From contig NZ_CP107939.1 of assembly GCF_036046055.1 (NCBI RefSeq), positions 1,736,001-1,800,000 of the forward strand: DNA of 64,000 bases. Reading direction: 5' to 3'. This document shows, one piece after another, positions 36,746 to 45,703 of the stretch. A program made the translations under genes and the position numbers. Each line of letters starts with the position of its first letter. Position 1 is the stretch's first letter. The DNA is from Nocardia sp. NBC_00403. GTDB taxonomy: Bacteria > Actinomycetota > Actinomycetes > Mycobacteriales > Mycobacteriaceae. The notes beneath the pieces were generated by a model. It saw only the letters and a list, made by a program, of their open reading frames with translations. It ran no database searches and was not told where the DNA came from.

Positions 36746-37801
36746 CTACACCGGTTGGGGCAGGGGCCGGTGGGGCGTGCCGAACAGTTGGGCGTCGCCG
36801 TGGGCGCGCTTGAAGAACAGGTGCGCGTCGTGCTCCCAGGTGATGGCGATGCCGCCGTGCAGTTGGACTGTTTCGGCAACGATGGTGCTCAGCGCCTCGG
36901 AGCAGTGCACGCGTGCGGCCCAGACGTCCTCTGCGGCCGAGGGACTGTTCGCGGCGACGGCGGCGGTCGCCGCGTAGGAAGCGGACTTGGCGGATTCCAG
37001 CAGCACATACATGTCGGCCATGCGGTGCTTGAGTGCTTGGAAGCTGCCGATCGCGCGGCCGAACTGCACCCGGGATTTGGTGTATTCGACCGTCATGTCC
37101 AGGCACTGCTCTGCGGCCCCGACCTGCTCTGCGGCCACTGCCGCCCAGGCGATTTCGTGCAGGCGTGTCGTGACTGCCGCCGGATCGCCGGCGCCGAGCC
37201 TGCGGGCGGCGACCGCAGTGAAGTTGACCTCGGCGAGCTTACGGGTCGGGTCCATGGTCGGGAGGGCGCGTCGGGTAATGCCCTCGGTCGCGGCCTCGAC
37301 CTCGAACAGGCCGGTGGGCGTCACCACGATGAAGGTGTCGGCGTGGGTGCCGTCGAGTACGTAACTGGCTGTGCCGGTGAGTGTTCCGTTGTCGGCATGC
37401 ACGCCGGGCTCATCCCAGCCGCGCCGGCCCGCCCAGCACACCGCGATCGTGCGGGTGCCCTCGGCCACCTCGGGCAACAGTCTGTTGCATGCGTCGACAT
37501 CGCCGGACAGCAGCACGGCCTGCGCGCCGAGCACGGCCGAGCCGAGCATCGGGACCGCGGCCAGCGTGCGCCCCAATTCGCTGACCACCAGCAGGGATTC
37601 GACGAGGCTCGCGCCGAAGCCGCCGTATTCCTCCGGAATCGCGAGCGCCGCAACGCCGATCTGCTCGCACAGCAGTCGCCACAGCGTCTCGTCGTAGCCG
37701 AGTTCGGTGTCCATGCCCGCGCGCACCGCGTCACGGCCTGCATGCTTGGCGAGCAGCGCACGGACGGAGCTGACGAATTCGAGATGCTCGGTGCTTGTCA
37801 T
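36746..37801 (-). CDS. fadE33: Acyl-CoA dehydrogenase FadE33
   Basis: The 351-residue ACAD subunit belongs to the HIP (ring C/D) pathway; FadE33 forms a heteromer with FadE31 in M. tuberculosis. It has an N-terminal helical domain with AIPEEYGGFGASLVE and the C-terminal YTKSRVQFGRAIGSFQALKH and QLHGGIAITWEHDAH. The ATG at 37801 overlaps the fadE32 stop (ATGA). Position last in fadD3-echA-fadE31-fadE32-fadE33 gives the name; the FadE32/FadE33 order is inferred from the M. tuberculosis gene order. Confidence 0.85.
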   Translation of the reverse strand: MTSTEHLEFVSSVRALLAKHAGRDAVRAGMDTELGYDETLWRLLCEQIGVAALAIPEEYGGFGASLVESLLVVSELGRTLAAVPMLGSAVLGAQAVLLSGDVDACNRLLPEVAEGTRTIAVCWAGRRGWDEPGVHADNGTLTGTASYVLDGTHADTFIVVTPTGLFEVEAATEGITRRALPTMDPTRKLAEVNFTAVAARRLGAGDPAAVTTRLHEIAWAAVAAEQVGAAEQCLDMTVEYTKSRVQFGRAIGSFQALKHRMADMYVLLESAKSASYAATAAVAANSPSAAEDVWAARVHCSEALSTIVAETVQLHGGIAITWEHDAHLFFKRAHGDAQLFGTPHRPLPQPV

Positions 37802-38829
37802 ACCGCACCCCGCAGGCCGCGGTCGCGCACCGTCTCGTCGCGCAGTGCGCGGGCGATTCGTGAGCGATGCAAATCCGGTGAGCCCCATGCAGACCGGAGC
37901 GCGGTGACCTTGGTCAACCACAGCGACAGGTCGTACTCGGCGGTGTAGCCGATGGCGCCGTGCACCTGCAGGGCAGCCCTTGCCGCCTGGTAGGCGGCAT
38001 CGCCGCAGGCGACAACGGCTGCCGACACATCGCGGCTGCGGGTGGGCTCGGCCATGGTCAGCGCAGCGCGCAACAGCAGCGGTTCGGCGAGGTCGAGACC
38101 GATCAGCACATCGGCGAGCTTCTGTTTGACGGCCTGGAATTCGCCGATCGGCTTGCCGAACTGCTTGCGCTGCTTGGCGTATCCGGTGGCGGCGTCGAGC
38201 AGCGCCCGCCCGGCACCGAGGAGCTGAGCAGCGGCGGCAAGTGCGCCGGTGTCGAACGCGACCGCGATGGCTCCGGGCACTTGTTCGCCGGTGGCGACCA
38301 CGTCGTCGGATGCGACGGTGAACAGCCGCCTGGCCGGATCGACCGACCGCACCAGACCGGTCCGATGCGCGGTGGACAGCTGGTCACCGTCGGCGATCAG
38401 CAGCACTTCCGCGGTGTCCGCGTCGAGCGCGACTGCGTCCTGGTCGGGCGAGGCGAAAGCTACGGTTCCGAGCGCCGCACCGTCCGCGAAGCCGGGCAGC
38501 CATCGTGCGGCGAGTGCGGCATCCGGAAGAGCTTGCAGCAGCGCAGGAATCGCGGCCGCGGTCTCGACCAGGGGTCCTGGCGCCGCGGCCCTGCCGATTT
38601 CCAGGAAGGCGACGACGAGGTCGATCGGGTCGGCGCCGATTCCGCCGTTGCTTTCCTCGACCGTCAAGCCGAGCACGCCCGCGCCGGCCAGCTGGCGGAT
38701 CAGCGACCGGCCGGGCCGGGGATCACCGGCCGCCCAGGCACGAACCGCCGCGGGGGTGCGTCCGGCATCGAGCAGCTTGCGCACGCTCGTGCCGAAGTCG
38801 AGTTGTTCCGGGCTGAGCGCGAATCTCAT
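37798..38829 (-). CDS. fadE32: Acyl-CoA dehydrogenase FadE32
   Basis: The 343-residue ACAD subunit is shorter than catalytic single-chain ACADs, as usual for the heteromeric steroid enzymes. It has MRFALSPEQLDFGTSVRKLL at the start, KQRKQFGKPIGEFQAVKQKL (about 235-254), and ALQVHGAIGYTAEYDLSLWL. FadE32 with FadE31 is implicated in late degradation of the ring-opened HIP intermediate. Its start follows fadE31 by 55 bp. Confidence 0.85.
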   Translation of the reverse strand: MRFALSPEQLDFGTSVRKLLDAGRTPAAVRAWAAGDPRPGRSLIRQLAGAGVLGLTVEESNGGIGADPIDLVVAFLEIGRAAAPGPLVETAAAIPALLQALPDAALAARWLPGFADGAALGTVAFASPDQDAVALDADTAEVLLIADGDQLSTAHRTGLVRSVDPARRLFTVASDDVVATGEQVPGAIAVAFDTGALAAAAQLLGAGRALLDAATGYAKQRKQFGKPIGEFQAVKQKLADVLIGLDLAEPLLLRAALTMAEPTRSRDVSAAVVACGDAAYQAARAALQVHGAIGYTAEYDLSLWLTKVTALRSAWGSPDLHRSRIARALRDETVRDRGLRGAV

Positions 38830-38884
38830 CGAGCCCTCCTTTCCGTACGCGATTGCCGCGTCGTCGAAGCAGACCGATGCACAC

Positions 38885-40027
38885 TCATCGGCTGCTCCCT
38901 CTCGGTAGTCCGAGCAGCCGCTCGGCGATGATATTGCGCTGAATCTCGTTGGTGCCCGCGTAGATCGGGCCCGACAGCGAGAACAAATAGCCGTCGGTCC
39001 ACCGGCCGGCCCGCTCGGCGGCGGCGCCGAGTACCTCCAGCGCGGTTTCGTGCATGGCGATATCGAGTTCGGACCAGAACACCTTGGTGATCGAGGATTC
39101 CGCGCCGAGCTTGCCACCCTCGTTCAGCCGGGTGACCGTCCCGAAGGTGTGCAGCCGGTAGGCCTCACTGCCGATCCAGGCGTCCACCACCGCATCCCGC
39201 TGCGTGGTGTTGGTGCGGTCGCCTTCGTCGAGCCACAGATCGATCAGCCGCTGTGCGGTCGCGCTGAACCGGCCCGGGCTGCGCAGCGAAAGCCCCCGCT
39301 CGTTGCTGGAGGTGCTCATAGCCACCCGCCAGCCGTCGTTCGGTTCTCCGATGACGTCGCGATCGGGCACGAAGACGTCGTCGAGGAATATCTCGGCGAA
39401 GCCGGGCTCGCCGTCCAGCTGGGGGATCGGGCGCACCGAGACACCGTCGGCCGTCAGCGGGAACATCATGTAGGTGAGCCCGCGGTGCCGCTCGGCCTCG
39501 GGATCGCTGCGGAACAGCCCGAATGCCCAGTCCGCGAACGATGCTCGCGAACTCCAGGTCTTCTGCCCGCTCAGCAGCCAGCCGCCCGTGGTGCGGCGCG
39601 CGGTGGAGCGGATGCCCGCCAGGTCGCTACCCGCCTCGGGCTCGGACCAGGCCTGCGCCCAGATATCGTCGCCGCGCGCCATCCGCGGCATGATGCGGTC
39701 GAGCTGCTCTGGGGTGCCGTGCTCGAAAAGTGTCGGCGCGAGCAAGAAGATGCCGTTCTGGCTGACGCGTCCCGGCGCGTCCGCGGCGTAGTACTCCTGC
39801 TCGAACAGCACCCACTCCAGCAATGAGGCGTCGCGGCCGCCGTATTCCGGTTGCCAGGAAACGACCGAAAGGCGCGCGTCGGCGAGGGTGCGTTCCCATG
39901 CGCGGTGCGCCTCGAAGCCGGCCTTCGTATCCATCGAGGGCAGCGGCTGCTCAGGTTTGTTGGTGGCGAGGAATTCGCGGACTTCCCGCTGGAATTCCTG
40001 GGTCGCCGTATCCAGATCCAGATCCAC
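38885..40027 (-). CDS. fadE31: Acyl-CoA dehydrogenase FadE31
   Basis: The 380-residue ACAD has the full-length set of motifs: QAWSEPEAGSDLAGIRS (about 129-145), LSGQKTWSSRASFADW, and the C-terminal YAGTNEIQRNIIAERLLGLP. It serves as common partner for FadE32 and FadE33. The GTG start at 40027 overlaps the stop of the upstream crotonase gene (TAGTG), so the two are translationally coupled. Confidence 0.87.
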   Translation of the reverse strand: MDLDLDTATQEFQREVREFLATNKPEQPLPSMDTKAGFEAHRAWERTLADARLSVVSWQPEYGGRDASLLEWVLFEQEYYAADAPGRVSQNGIFLLAPTLFEHGTPEQLDRIMPRMARGDDIWAQAWSEPEAGSDLAGIRSTARRTTGGWLLSGQKTWSSRASFADWAFGLFRSDPEAERHRGLTYMMFPLTADGVSVRPIPQLDGEPGFAEIFLDDVFVPDRDVIGEPNDGWRVAMSTSSNERGLSLRSPGRFSATAQRLIDLWLDEGDRTNTTQRDAVVDAWIGSEAYRLHTFGTVTRLNEGGKLGAESSITKVFWSELDIAMHETALEVLGAAAERAGRWTDGYLFSLSGPIYAGTNEIQRNIIAERLLGLPRGSSR

Positions 40028-40914
40028 TACGTCGTTCCGTTCTGCTCGGCGGTGCTCGCCGTCGCCTTCATGGATTTTGCGTTCATGCCGCCCAACGAGT
40101 CCGCGCCGACCTCGGCGTTGTGGGCGTGGGCGAAGTGGTGCAGGCCGAATACCGAGTCCATGCCCGCACGCATGCCCATGAGGTCCTCGGCCTGATTCAC
40201 CGCCTTCTTGGTCAGTGCGAGCCCGAATCGCGGCATGGTCGCGATCTTTTCGGCGAGCGCCAAGGTCTCGGCCTCGAGTTCGACACGCGGCACGACCCGG
40301 TTGACCATGCCCCACTCCTTGGCCTGGGCTGCGCCGAACCGGTCACCGGTGAACAGGAACTCCTTGGCCGCGCGCGGTCCCATCACCCACGGATGCGCGA
40401 AGTATTCGACGCCCGGGATGCCCATGCGGACAACGGGATCGGAAAAGAAGGCATCGTCGGAGGCGATGATCAGATCGCACACCCAGGCCAGCATCAGCCC
40501 GCCCGCGATGCAGGCGCCCTGCACCATCGCGATGGTCGGCTTCGGAATCTCGCGCCAGCGGCGGCACATGCCGAGATAGACCTCGAGCTCACGCGCGAAG
40601 CGCTGATCGCCGCCCACCTTGTCGACGTGGTCCCACCACAGCGCGGCCTTGTTCGGGTAGCGCACGTGGTGATCGCGCCCCGGTGTGCCGATGTCGTGTC
40701 CGGCGCTGAAGTGTTTCCCGTTGCCCGCCAGCACGATCACACCGACCTCGTCGTCCTCGACGGCGCGTTCGAAGGCGGCGTCGAGGGCGTAGGTCATCAC
40801 CGAGTTCTGCGCGTTGCGGTAATCCGGTCGATTCAAGGTGATGATCGCGACCCGGCCGCGCCGTTCATAGGTGACGACGTCTCCTTCGTCGGGAACACCG
40901 GCTTCGTCCGACAT
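40027..40914 (-). CDS. Enoyl-CoA hydratase/isomerase in the fadD3 operon
   Basis: The 295-residue crotonase-fold protein has IITLNRPDYRNAQN, the oxyanion-hole region VLAGNGKHFSAGHDIGTPGRD split across 60-80, and VQGACIAGGLMLAWVCDLI (about 132-150). It lies between fadD3 and fadE31 with overlaps on both sides (TAATG upstream, TAGTG downstream), so it is an integral operon member. The M. tuberculosis fadD3-fadE31-fadE32-fadE33 run, as recalled, lacks a crotonase here. A role in beta-oxidation of the HIP-CoA propionyl side chain is plausible. Confidence 0.8.
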   Translation of the reverse strand: MSDEAGVPDEGDVVTYERRGRVAIITLNRPDYRNAQNSVMTYALDAAFERAVEDDEVGVIVLAGNGKHFSAGHDIGTPGRDHHVRYPNKAALWWDHVDKVGGDQRFARELEVYLGMCRRWREIPKPTIAMVQGACIAGGLMLAWVCDLIIASDDAFFSDPVVRMGIPGVEYFAHPWVMGPRAAKEFLFTGDRFGAAQAKEWGMVNRVVPRVELEAETLALAEKIATMPRFGLALTKKAVNQAEDLMGMRAGMDSVFGLHHFAHAHNAEVGADSLGGMNAKSMKATASTAEQNGTT

Positions 40915-42521
40915 TACGACTTCTCCTCACGTAGTTGACGCTTGAGCACTTTCCCGGCGGCGCTGTAGGGCAGCTGATCGCGGAATTCGATGAGCCGCGG
41001 CACCTTGAAGTTGGCCAGCACGGTGGTTGCGTGCGCGAGAACCTGGTCTTCGGTCAGGGCGGATCCCGGCTTGCGGACCACGTAGGCCTTGCCGACCTCG
41101 CCCATCCTGGTGTCCGGCACGCCGATGACCGCGGATTCGGTGACGCCGTCCAGCCGGGCGAGTGCCTGTTCCACTTCCGCCGGGTACACGTTGAAACCGC
41201 CCGAGATGTACATGTCCTTGAGCCGGTCGGTGATCTTCAGATAGCCGCGCTCGTCGAGCGTGCCGATGTCGCCGGTGTGCAGCCAGCCGTCGGCATCGAT
41301 GGTCTCGGCGGTGCTTTCCGGATCGTCCAGGTAGCCGAGCATCACGTTCGGGCCGCGCAGCAGTACTTCACCGTCGGGGCCCAGGCGCAGCTCGAAGTCG
41401 GCGATCGGCCGTCCGCAGGTGCCTGCGATGGTCGCCGCGTCGTCGTCCGCACGGCACATGGTGCCGAATCCCGCGGCCTCGGAAAGGCCGTAGCCGGTGA
41501 TGACCACATCGAAATCGAGCTCCGAACGCATCCGCTCGACCAGCACCACCGGCACGGTCGCCGCGCCGGTGACCGCGACCCGCAGCGTGCTCAGGTCGAA
41601 CTTGTCGCGATCGGGGAAGTCGAGAATCGTCTGATAGATCGTCGGCGGGCCCGGCAGCACCGTGATCTGCTCGTCGCTGACCAGCCGCATGGTGGCAGGC
41701 ACATCGAACACCGGCTGCGGGATGATCGCCGCGCCGGTGACCAGGCAGGCCAGGATGCCCGCCTTGTAGCCGAAGTTGTGGAAGAACGGGCTGACGACGA
41801 GATAGCGGTCGGTGCCCGCGAGGGTGGTGCACTCGGCCCAGGCTCGCACCACCGACAGCGCTTGCCGATGCGCGACCAGGGTGCCCTTGCTGCGTCCGGT
41901 GGTTCCCGAGGTGAACAGGATGTCGGAGATGTCGTCGGGGGCGACGGCGAGCGCGCGCTTTTCCGCCTCGGCGACGGTGACGGGTTCCGCGGCGGCGGGC
42001 AGCTCCGACCAGTTCAGCACGTTGTCGCCGGCGGCCGTTGTGCCCGGTTCCACGGGGATGACGACCACGGTGTCGATAGCCAATTCCGGTGCTGCCGCGC
42101 GTAGTTCGGCGAGTCGATCGCGCCCGAGGAAGGTGCCCGCGATGAACAGCGCCTTCGCGTCGACCCTGGCGAGCACATCGGCGGCCTCGTCGGCGACGTA
42201 GCGGGTGTTGAGCGGCACGAGGGCCGCGCCCGCATAGTGGGCGGCCAGCGCCGCGATCACCCAGTGATGGGTATTGGGTGCCCACATGGCGACCCGGTCG
42301 CCTGCTTGCACCCCGCGCGCGATCAGTGCTCGCGCCACCTCCTGGACCGACGTCAGCAACTGCGTCCAGTCGAGCCGGACGTCGCCGTCGCCGACGGCGG
42401 GTGCGGCACCGAACGTGCGTGCGGCGTGGTGCAGTGCCAGCGGTGTCGTTTGAGCAGGGGTTGTCACGGTTGTCCTCACCGTCGGTGCGGTCATTTGATG
42501 CCGATACTCAGTCAAAGTCAT
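40914..42521 (-). CDS. fadD3: HIP-CoA ligase FadD3
   Basis: FadD3 activates the ring C/D propanoate HIP with CoA, the first step of ring C/D catabolism. The 535-residue ANL ligase has the P-loop TSGTTGRSKGTLVAHRQ, the A5 segment TGYGLSEAAGFG, GWLHTGDIGTLDERGYLKI, and the catalytic Lys region SAAGKVLKRQL. ATG 42521 is taken as start; ATG 42494 is an alternative. It heads the leftward operon and shares a KstR2 box with the divergent fadE30. HIP-CoA is the known KstR2 effector. Confidence 0.93.
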   Translation of the reverse strand: MTLTEYRHQMTAPTVRTTVTTPAQTTPLALHHAARTFGAAPAVGDGDVRLDWTQLLTSVQEVARALIARGVQAGDRVAMWAPNTHHWVIAALAAHYAGAALVPLNTRYVADEAADVLARVDAKALFIAGTFLGRDRLAELRAAAPELAIDTVVVIPVEPGTTAAGDNVLNWSELPAAAEPVTVAEAEKRALAVAPDDISDILFTSGTTGRSKGTLVAHRQALSVVRAWAECTTLAGTDRYLVVSPFFHNFGYKAGILACLVTGAAIIPQPVFDVPATMRLVSDEQITVLPGPPTIYQTILDFPDRDKFDLSTLRVAVTGAATVPVVLVERMRSELDFDVVITGYGLSEAAGFGTMCRADDDAATIAGTCGRPIADFELRLGPDGEVLLRGPNVMLGYLDDPESTAETIDADGWLHTGDIGTLDERGYLKITDRLKDMYISGGFNVYPAEVEQALARLDGVTESAVIGVPDTRMGEVGKAYVVRKPGSALTEDQVLAHATTVLANFKVPRLIEFRDQLPYSAAGKVLKRQLREEKS

Positions 42522-42534
42522 CAGGCTCTAACAA

Positions 42535-42548
42535 AGCAAGTGCTTGGT
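42535..42548. promoter_or_regulatory. KstR2 box between fadD3 and fadE30
   Basis: AGCAAGTGCTTGGT matches the KstR2 consensus AnCAAGnnCTTGnT exactly. It lies 13 bases from the fadD3 start and 16 bases from the fadE30 GTG; a TAGGTTA follows that recurs at 54021. Confidence 0.9.
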
Positions 42549-42564
42549 AGGTTATCCTACCGGC

Positions 42565-43755
42565 GTGGTTGCGATCCAGACCTCAGATTCCGACACTGCC
42601 GCACAGGACGCGGGCTTTTCCGCAGAAGTGCGCCAGTGGTTGGACGAAAACCTCAACGGAGAATTCCGCGAGCTGCGCGGACTAGGCGGGCCGGGCCGGG
42701 AACACGAGGCGTTCGACGAACGCCTCGCCTGGGACCGGCACCTGGCCGCGTCCGGCTGGACCTGCCTCGGCTGGCCCAAGGAATACGGCGGCCGCGAGGC
42801 GTCCGTGCGGCAGCAGGTGATCTTCCACGAGGAGTACGCCAAGGCCAATGCGCCCGCCAGGGTCTCGCACGTCGGCGAGGAACTGCTCGGGCCGACGGTC
42901 ATCGCCTTCGGCACTGATGCGCAGAAGGCTCGGTTCCTGCCGGGCATTCGCAATGTCACCGAACTGTGGTGCCAGGGCTACTCGGAACCGGGCGCGGGCT
43001 CCGACCTGGCGGCCATCACCACCACCGCTCAGCTGGATGGCGACGAATGGTCGATCAACGGCCAGAAGATCTGGACCTCGCTGGCCCACGTCGCCGACTG
43101 GTGCTTCGTCATCGCACGCACCGAACGCGGCTCCACGCGTCACAAGGGCCTTTCCTACCTGCTGGTTCCCATGAAACAGCCGGGTATCGAGGTGCGCCCG
43201 ATCATCCAGCTGACCGGAACCTCGGAATTCAACGAGGTCTTCTTCGACAACGCGCGCACCGCCGCGGACCTGGTGGTCGGCGCGCCCGGCGACGGCTGGC
43301 GCATCGCGATGGGCACGCTGACCTTCGAACGCGGCATCTCCACGCTCGGTCAACAGATCAGGTTCGCCCGCGAACTCGCCGATGTCGAGGCGCTCGCCCG
43401 ACGCACCGGCGCGGCCGACGATCCACTGATCGCCGACCGAATCGACAAAGCTTGGGTCGGACTGCGTGTGCTGCGCGCCCACGCACTGCGCACGATGGAA
43501 GGCACCGGCGCCGACGACGGGGGACAGGCGTCGGTCTCGAAGCTGTTGTGGGCCAACTGGCATCGCGGTCTCGGCGAACTCGCCATGGCGGTGCTCGGTC
43601 CCGCCGGCCTGGTCGCCGACGAGAACGATCTGAACGAATGGCAGCGGCTGTATCTGTTCACCCGCGCCGACACCATCTATGGAGGTTCGAACGAAGTGCA
43701 GCGCAACATCATCTCCGAGCGCGTGCTCGGTCTGCCACGGGAGGCGCGTCCATGA
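42565..43755 (+). CDS. fadE30: Acyl-CoA dehydrogenase FadE30
   Basis: The 396-residue full-length ACAD acts on HIP-CoA or its 5-hydroxy derivative at the start of ring C/D breakdown. It has WPKEYGGREASVRQQ, QGYSEPGAGSDLAAI (about 141-155), NGQKIWTSLAHVADW and the C-terminal YGGSNEVQRNIISERVLGLP. The GTG at 42565 lies 16 bases after the KstR2 box with no Shine-Dalgarno, so the mRNA is probably leaderless. It overlaps ipdF by 4 bp. Confidence 0.9.
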   Translation: MVAIQTSDSDTAAQDAGFSAEVRQWLDENLNGEFRELRGLGGPGREHEAFDERLAWDRHLAASGWTCLGWPKEYGGREASVRQQVIFHEEYAKANAPARVSHVGEELLGPTVIAFGTDAQKARFLPGIRNVTELWCQGYSEPGAGSDLAAITTTAQLDGDEWSINGQKIWTSLAHVADWCFVIARTERGSTRHKGLSYLLVPMKQPGIEVRPIIQLTGTSEFNEVFFDNARTAADLVVGAPGDGWRIAMGTLTFERGISTLGQQIRFARELADVEALARRTGAADDPLIADRIDKAWVGLRVLRAHALRTMEGTGADDGGQASVSKLLWANWHRGLGELAMAVLGPAGLVADENDLNEWQRLYLFTRADTIYGGSNEVQRNIISERVLGLPREARP

Positions 43756-44561
43756 GCGACAACACCGCACGGCCGCTGTCTGTTGCACCCGAGCCCATCC
43801 CCGGCCACGGTCTGTTGACCGGCCGGACTGCCGTCGTCACCGCCGCGGCAGGCACCGGAATCGGTTCGGCCACGGCACGCAGGCTGCTCTCGGAGGGTGC
43901 CGATGTCGTCGTGTCCGATTGGCACGAGCGGCGTCTTGCCGAGACCGAGGTCGAGCTGAAGGCCGAGTTCCCGGATCGCCGGGTGGCGTCGATCGCCTGC
44001 GACGTGCAGAGCACCGAGCAGGTCAACGAGTTGGTGCGCGGCGCGGCAACCGCATTCGGCCGCATCGACATCATGGTCAACAACGCGGGCCTCGGCGGCG
44101 AGACCCCGGTGGTCGATATGACCGACGAACAGTGGGACCGCGTCCTCGACATCACCCTCAACGGCACCTTCCGCTGCACCCGCGCGGCGCTCGGCTACTT
44201 CCGCGATGCGGGCCACGGCGGTGTGATCGTCAACAACGCAAGCGTTCTCGGCTGGCGTGCCCAATACGGCCAGGCGCACTACGCCGCCGCCAAGGCGGGC
44301 GTGATGGCGCTGACCCGATGCAGCGCGATCGAGGCTGCCGAACTCGGTGTCCGGATCAACGCGGTGGCCCCGAGTATCGCGAGGCACGCTTTCCTGGACA
44401 AGGTCAGTTCGACCGAATTGCTCGACCGTCTCTCCGAAGGTGAAGCGTTCGGCCGAGCCGCCGAGCCGTGGGAAGTCGCTGCGACCATCGCGATGCTGGC
44501 AAGCGACTACACCTCCTACTTGACCGGTGAAGTCGTCTCGGTCAGCAGTCAGCGCGGTTGA
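43752..44561 (+). CDS. ipdF: HIP pathway short-chain dehydrogenase IpdF
   Basis: The 269-residue SDR has TAVVTAAAGTGIGSATARRL at the cofactor site, NNAGLGGETPV, and the catalytic Ser...YxxxK (NNASVLGW; YAAAKAGVMAL). The gene after fadE30 in M. tuberculosis is Rv3559c (IpdF), which oxidises a ring hydroxyl of HIP-derived CoA esters. The ATG overlaps the fadE30 stop. The glycine motif has AAAGTGIG in place of the usual GxxxGxG opening Gly. Confidence 0.88.
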   Translation: MSDNTARPLSVAPEPIPGHGLLTGRTAVVTAAAGTGIGSATARRLLSEGADVVVSDWHERRLAETEVELKAEFPDRRVASIACDVQSTEQVNELVRGAATAFGRIDIMVNNAGLGGETPVVDMTDEQWDRVLDITLNGTFRCTRAALGYFRDAGHGGVIVNNASVLGWRAQYGQAHYAAAKAGVMALTRCSAIEAAELGVRINAVAPSIARHAFLDKVSSTELLDRLSEGEAFGRAAEPWEVAATIAMLASDYTSYLTGEVVSVSSQRG

Positions 44562-44574
44562 GCTGTGTTTTTTG

Positions 44575-44678
44575 GCAGCGCCTTCGGCGCTGCGTGTTCG
44601 CGGCCCCCTTGGTCTCGCTTCCGAGCCGTCGAGACTCGCGACTTCGTCGCATGCGCTTCGACGGCTCGGAAGCGAGAC
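44575..44678. terminator. Stacked hairpins after ipdF
   Basis: A perfect 8-bp stem (GCAGCGCC 44575-44582 with GGCGCTGC 44586-44593, loop TTC) lies 13 bases after the stop. A second hairpin with perfect 21-bp arms (44612-44632 with 44658-44678) and a 25-base loop follows; the loop itself can form GCGAC/GTCGC. Outer bases CGCGGCCC/GGGCCGCG extend the stem. Confidence 0.75.
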
Positions 44679-44684
44679 GGGCCG

Positions 44685-45540
44685 CGAACTCTAGTGCTCG
44701 GTCTCGCTTCGCTCGGAAGACATCATCGTGCCGAGTGGGGGCGTTGGTAGTTGAGCTTGCGACTTTGGTTTAGGCGATTAGGCGGCTGTAGAGGTGGGAT
44801 ACGCCCCGAACTCTGGTGCTCGGTCTCGCTTCGCTTGGAAGGTGTCGTCGTGCCGGGTGGGGGCGTTGGTAGTTGAGCTTGCGACTTTGGTTTAGGCGCT
44901 TCGGCGGCTGTAGAGGTGGGATACGCCCCGAACTCTGGTGCTCGGTCTCGCTTCGCTTGGAAGGTGTCGTCGTGCCGGGTGGGGGCGTTGGTAGTTGAGC
45001 TTGCGACTTTGGTTTAGGCGCTTCGGCGGCTGTGGAGGTGGGATACGCCCCGAACTCTGGTGCTCGGTCTCGCTTCGCTTGGAAGGTGTCGTCGTGCCGG
45101 GTGGGGGCGTTGGTAGTTGAGCTTGTGACTTTGGTGGATGGTCTTGGGCTGCTGTGGAGGTGGGACGGGGCTGTGGACTCTGGTGCCAGGTCTTGCTGCG
45201 CTCGGAAGGCGTCATTGTGCCGAGTGGGGGCGTCGGTTACTGAGGTTGTGACTTCGGTGGATGCGTCTCGAGCGCTTCCGGCATGAGACGGGCAGCGCAC
45301 TCTGGCTCGGTATCACTGCGTTCGGACGGTGTCATCGTGCCGAGCCGGTGCGTAGGTAGCGGGGCGTGCGACTTCGGGTGGGCGCTTGGGTTGCGCAGGG
45401 GGTAGGTGGGCGGTGATCTCGAGTGGTGAGCCTCGCTGCGTGTCGAAGGCCTCATCGCGCAGATAGGGTGCCTCGGGTTGATGCTTGCGACCTTGCTGGA
45501 TGCGTTTGTGTCTGCCCCAGGCGGCTGTGGAGGGCATGCG
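44685..45540. repeat. 122-bp tandem minisatellite, about seven copies
   Basis: The anchor GAACTCTGGTGCTCGG or its variants recurs at 44685, 44807, 44929, 45051, 45173 and 45296 and again near 45416. The period is therefore 122 bp (once 123, once about 120). The copies beginning at 44807, 44929 and 45051 are almost identical, while outer copies are degenerate. The period is not a multiple of three, so the apparent ORFs through it on both strands repeat only by frame cycling. No coding function is supported. Confidence 0.88.
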
Positions 45541-45703
45541 TAATACACGCTTTTCGGTGGCTGTCGGTGCTTGAATGCGATCGCATTCCGACCTCTGGGC
45601 TTTGCTGCAAAGCGGGCGTCTGATCAGGGAAAAAGGATGGCGCGTTGTGTCTGCGGGTGTGCCATGCTGAATGTGGTCGGATCCCGCACTCCCCAAAGGG
45701 GCG

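Noticed and set aside
44770..45300. 176-residue repeat protein on the minus strand
   Set aside because: The repetition comes from the 122-bp DNA repeat shifting frame every unit; there is no RBS or conserved period in the protein.
44685..45540. CRISPR array
   Set aside because: Units are contiguous 122-bp repeats with no spacers of unique sequence and no cas genes nearby.
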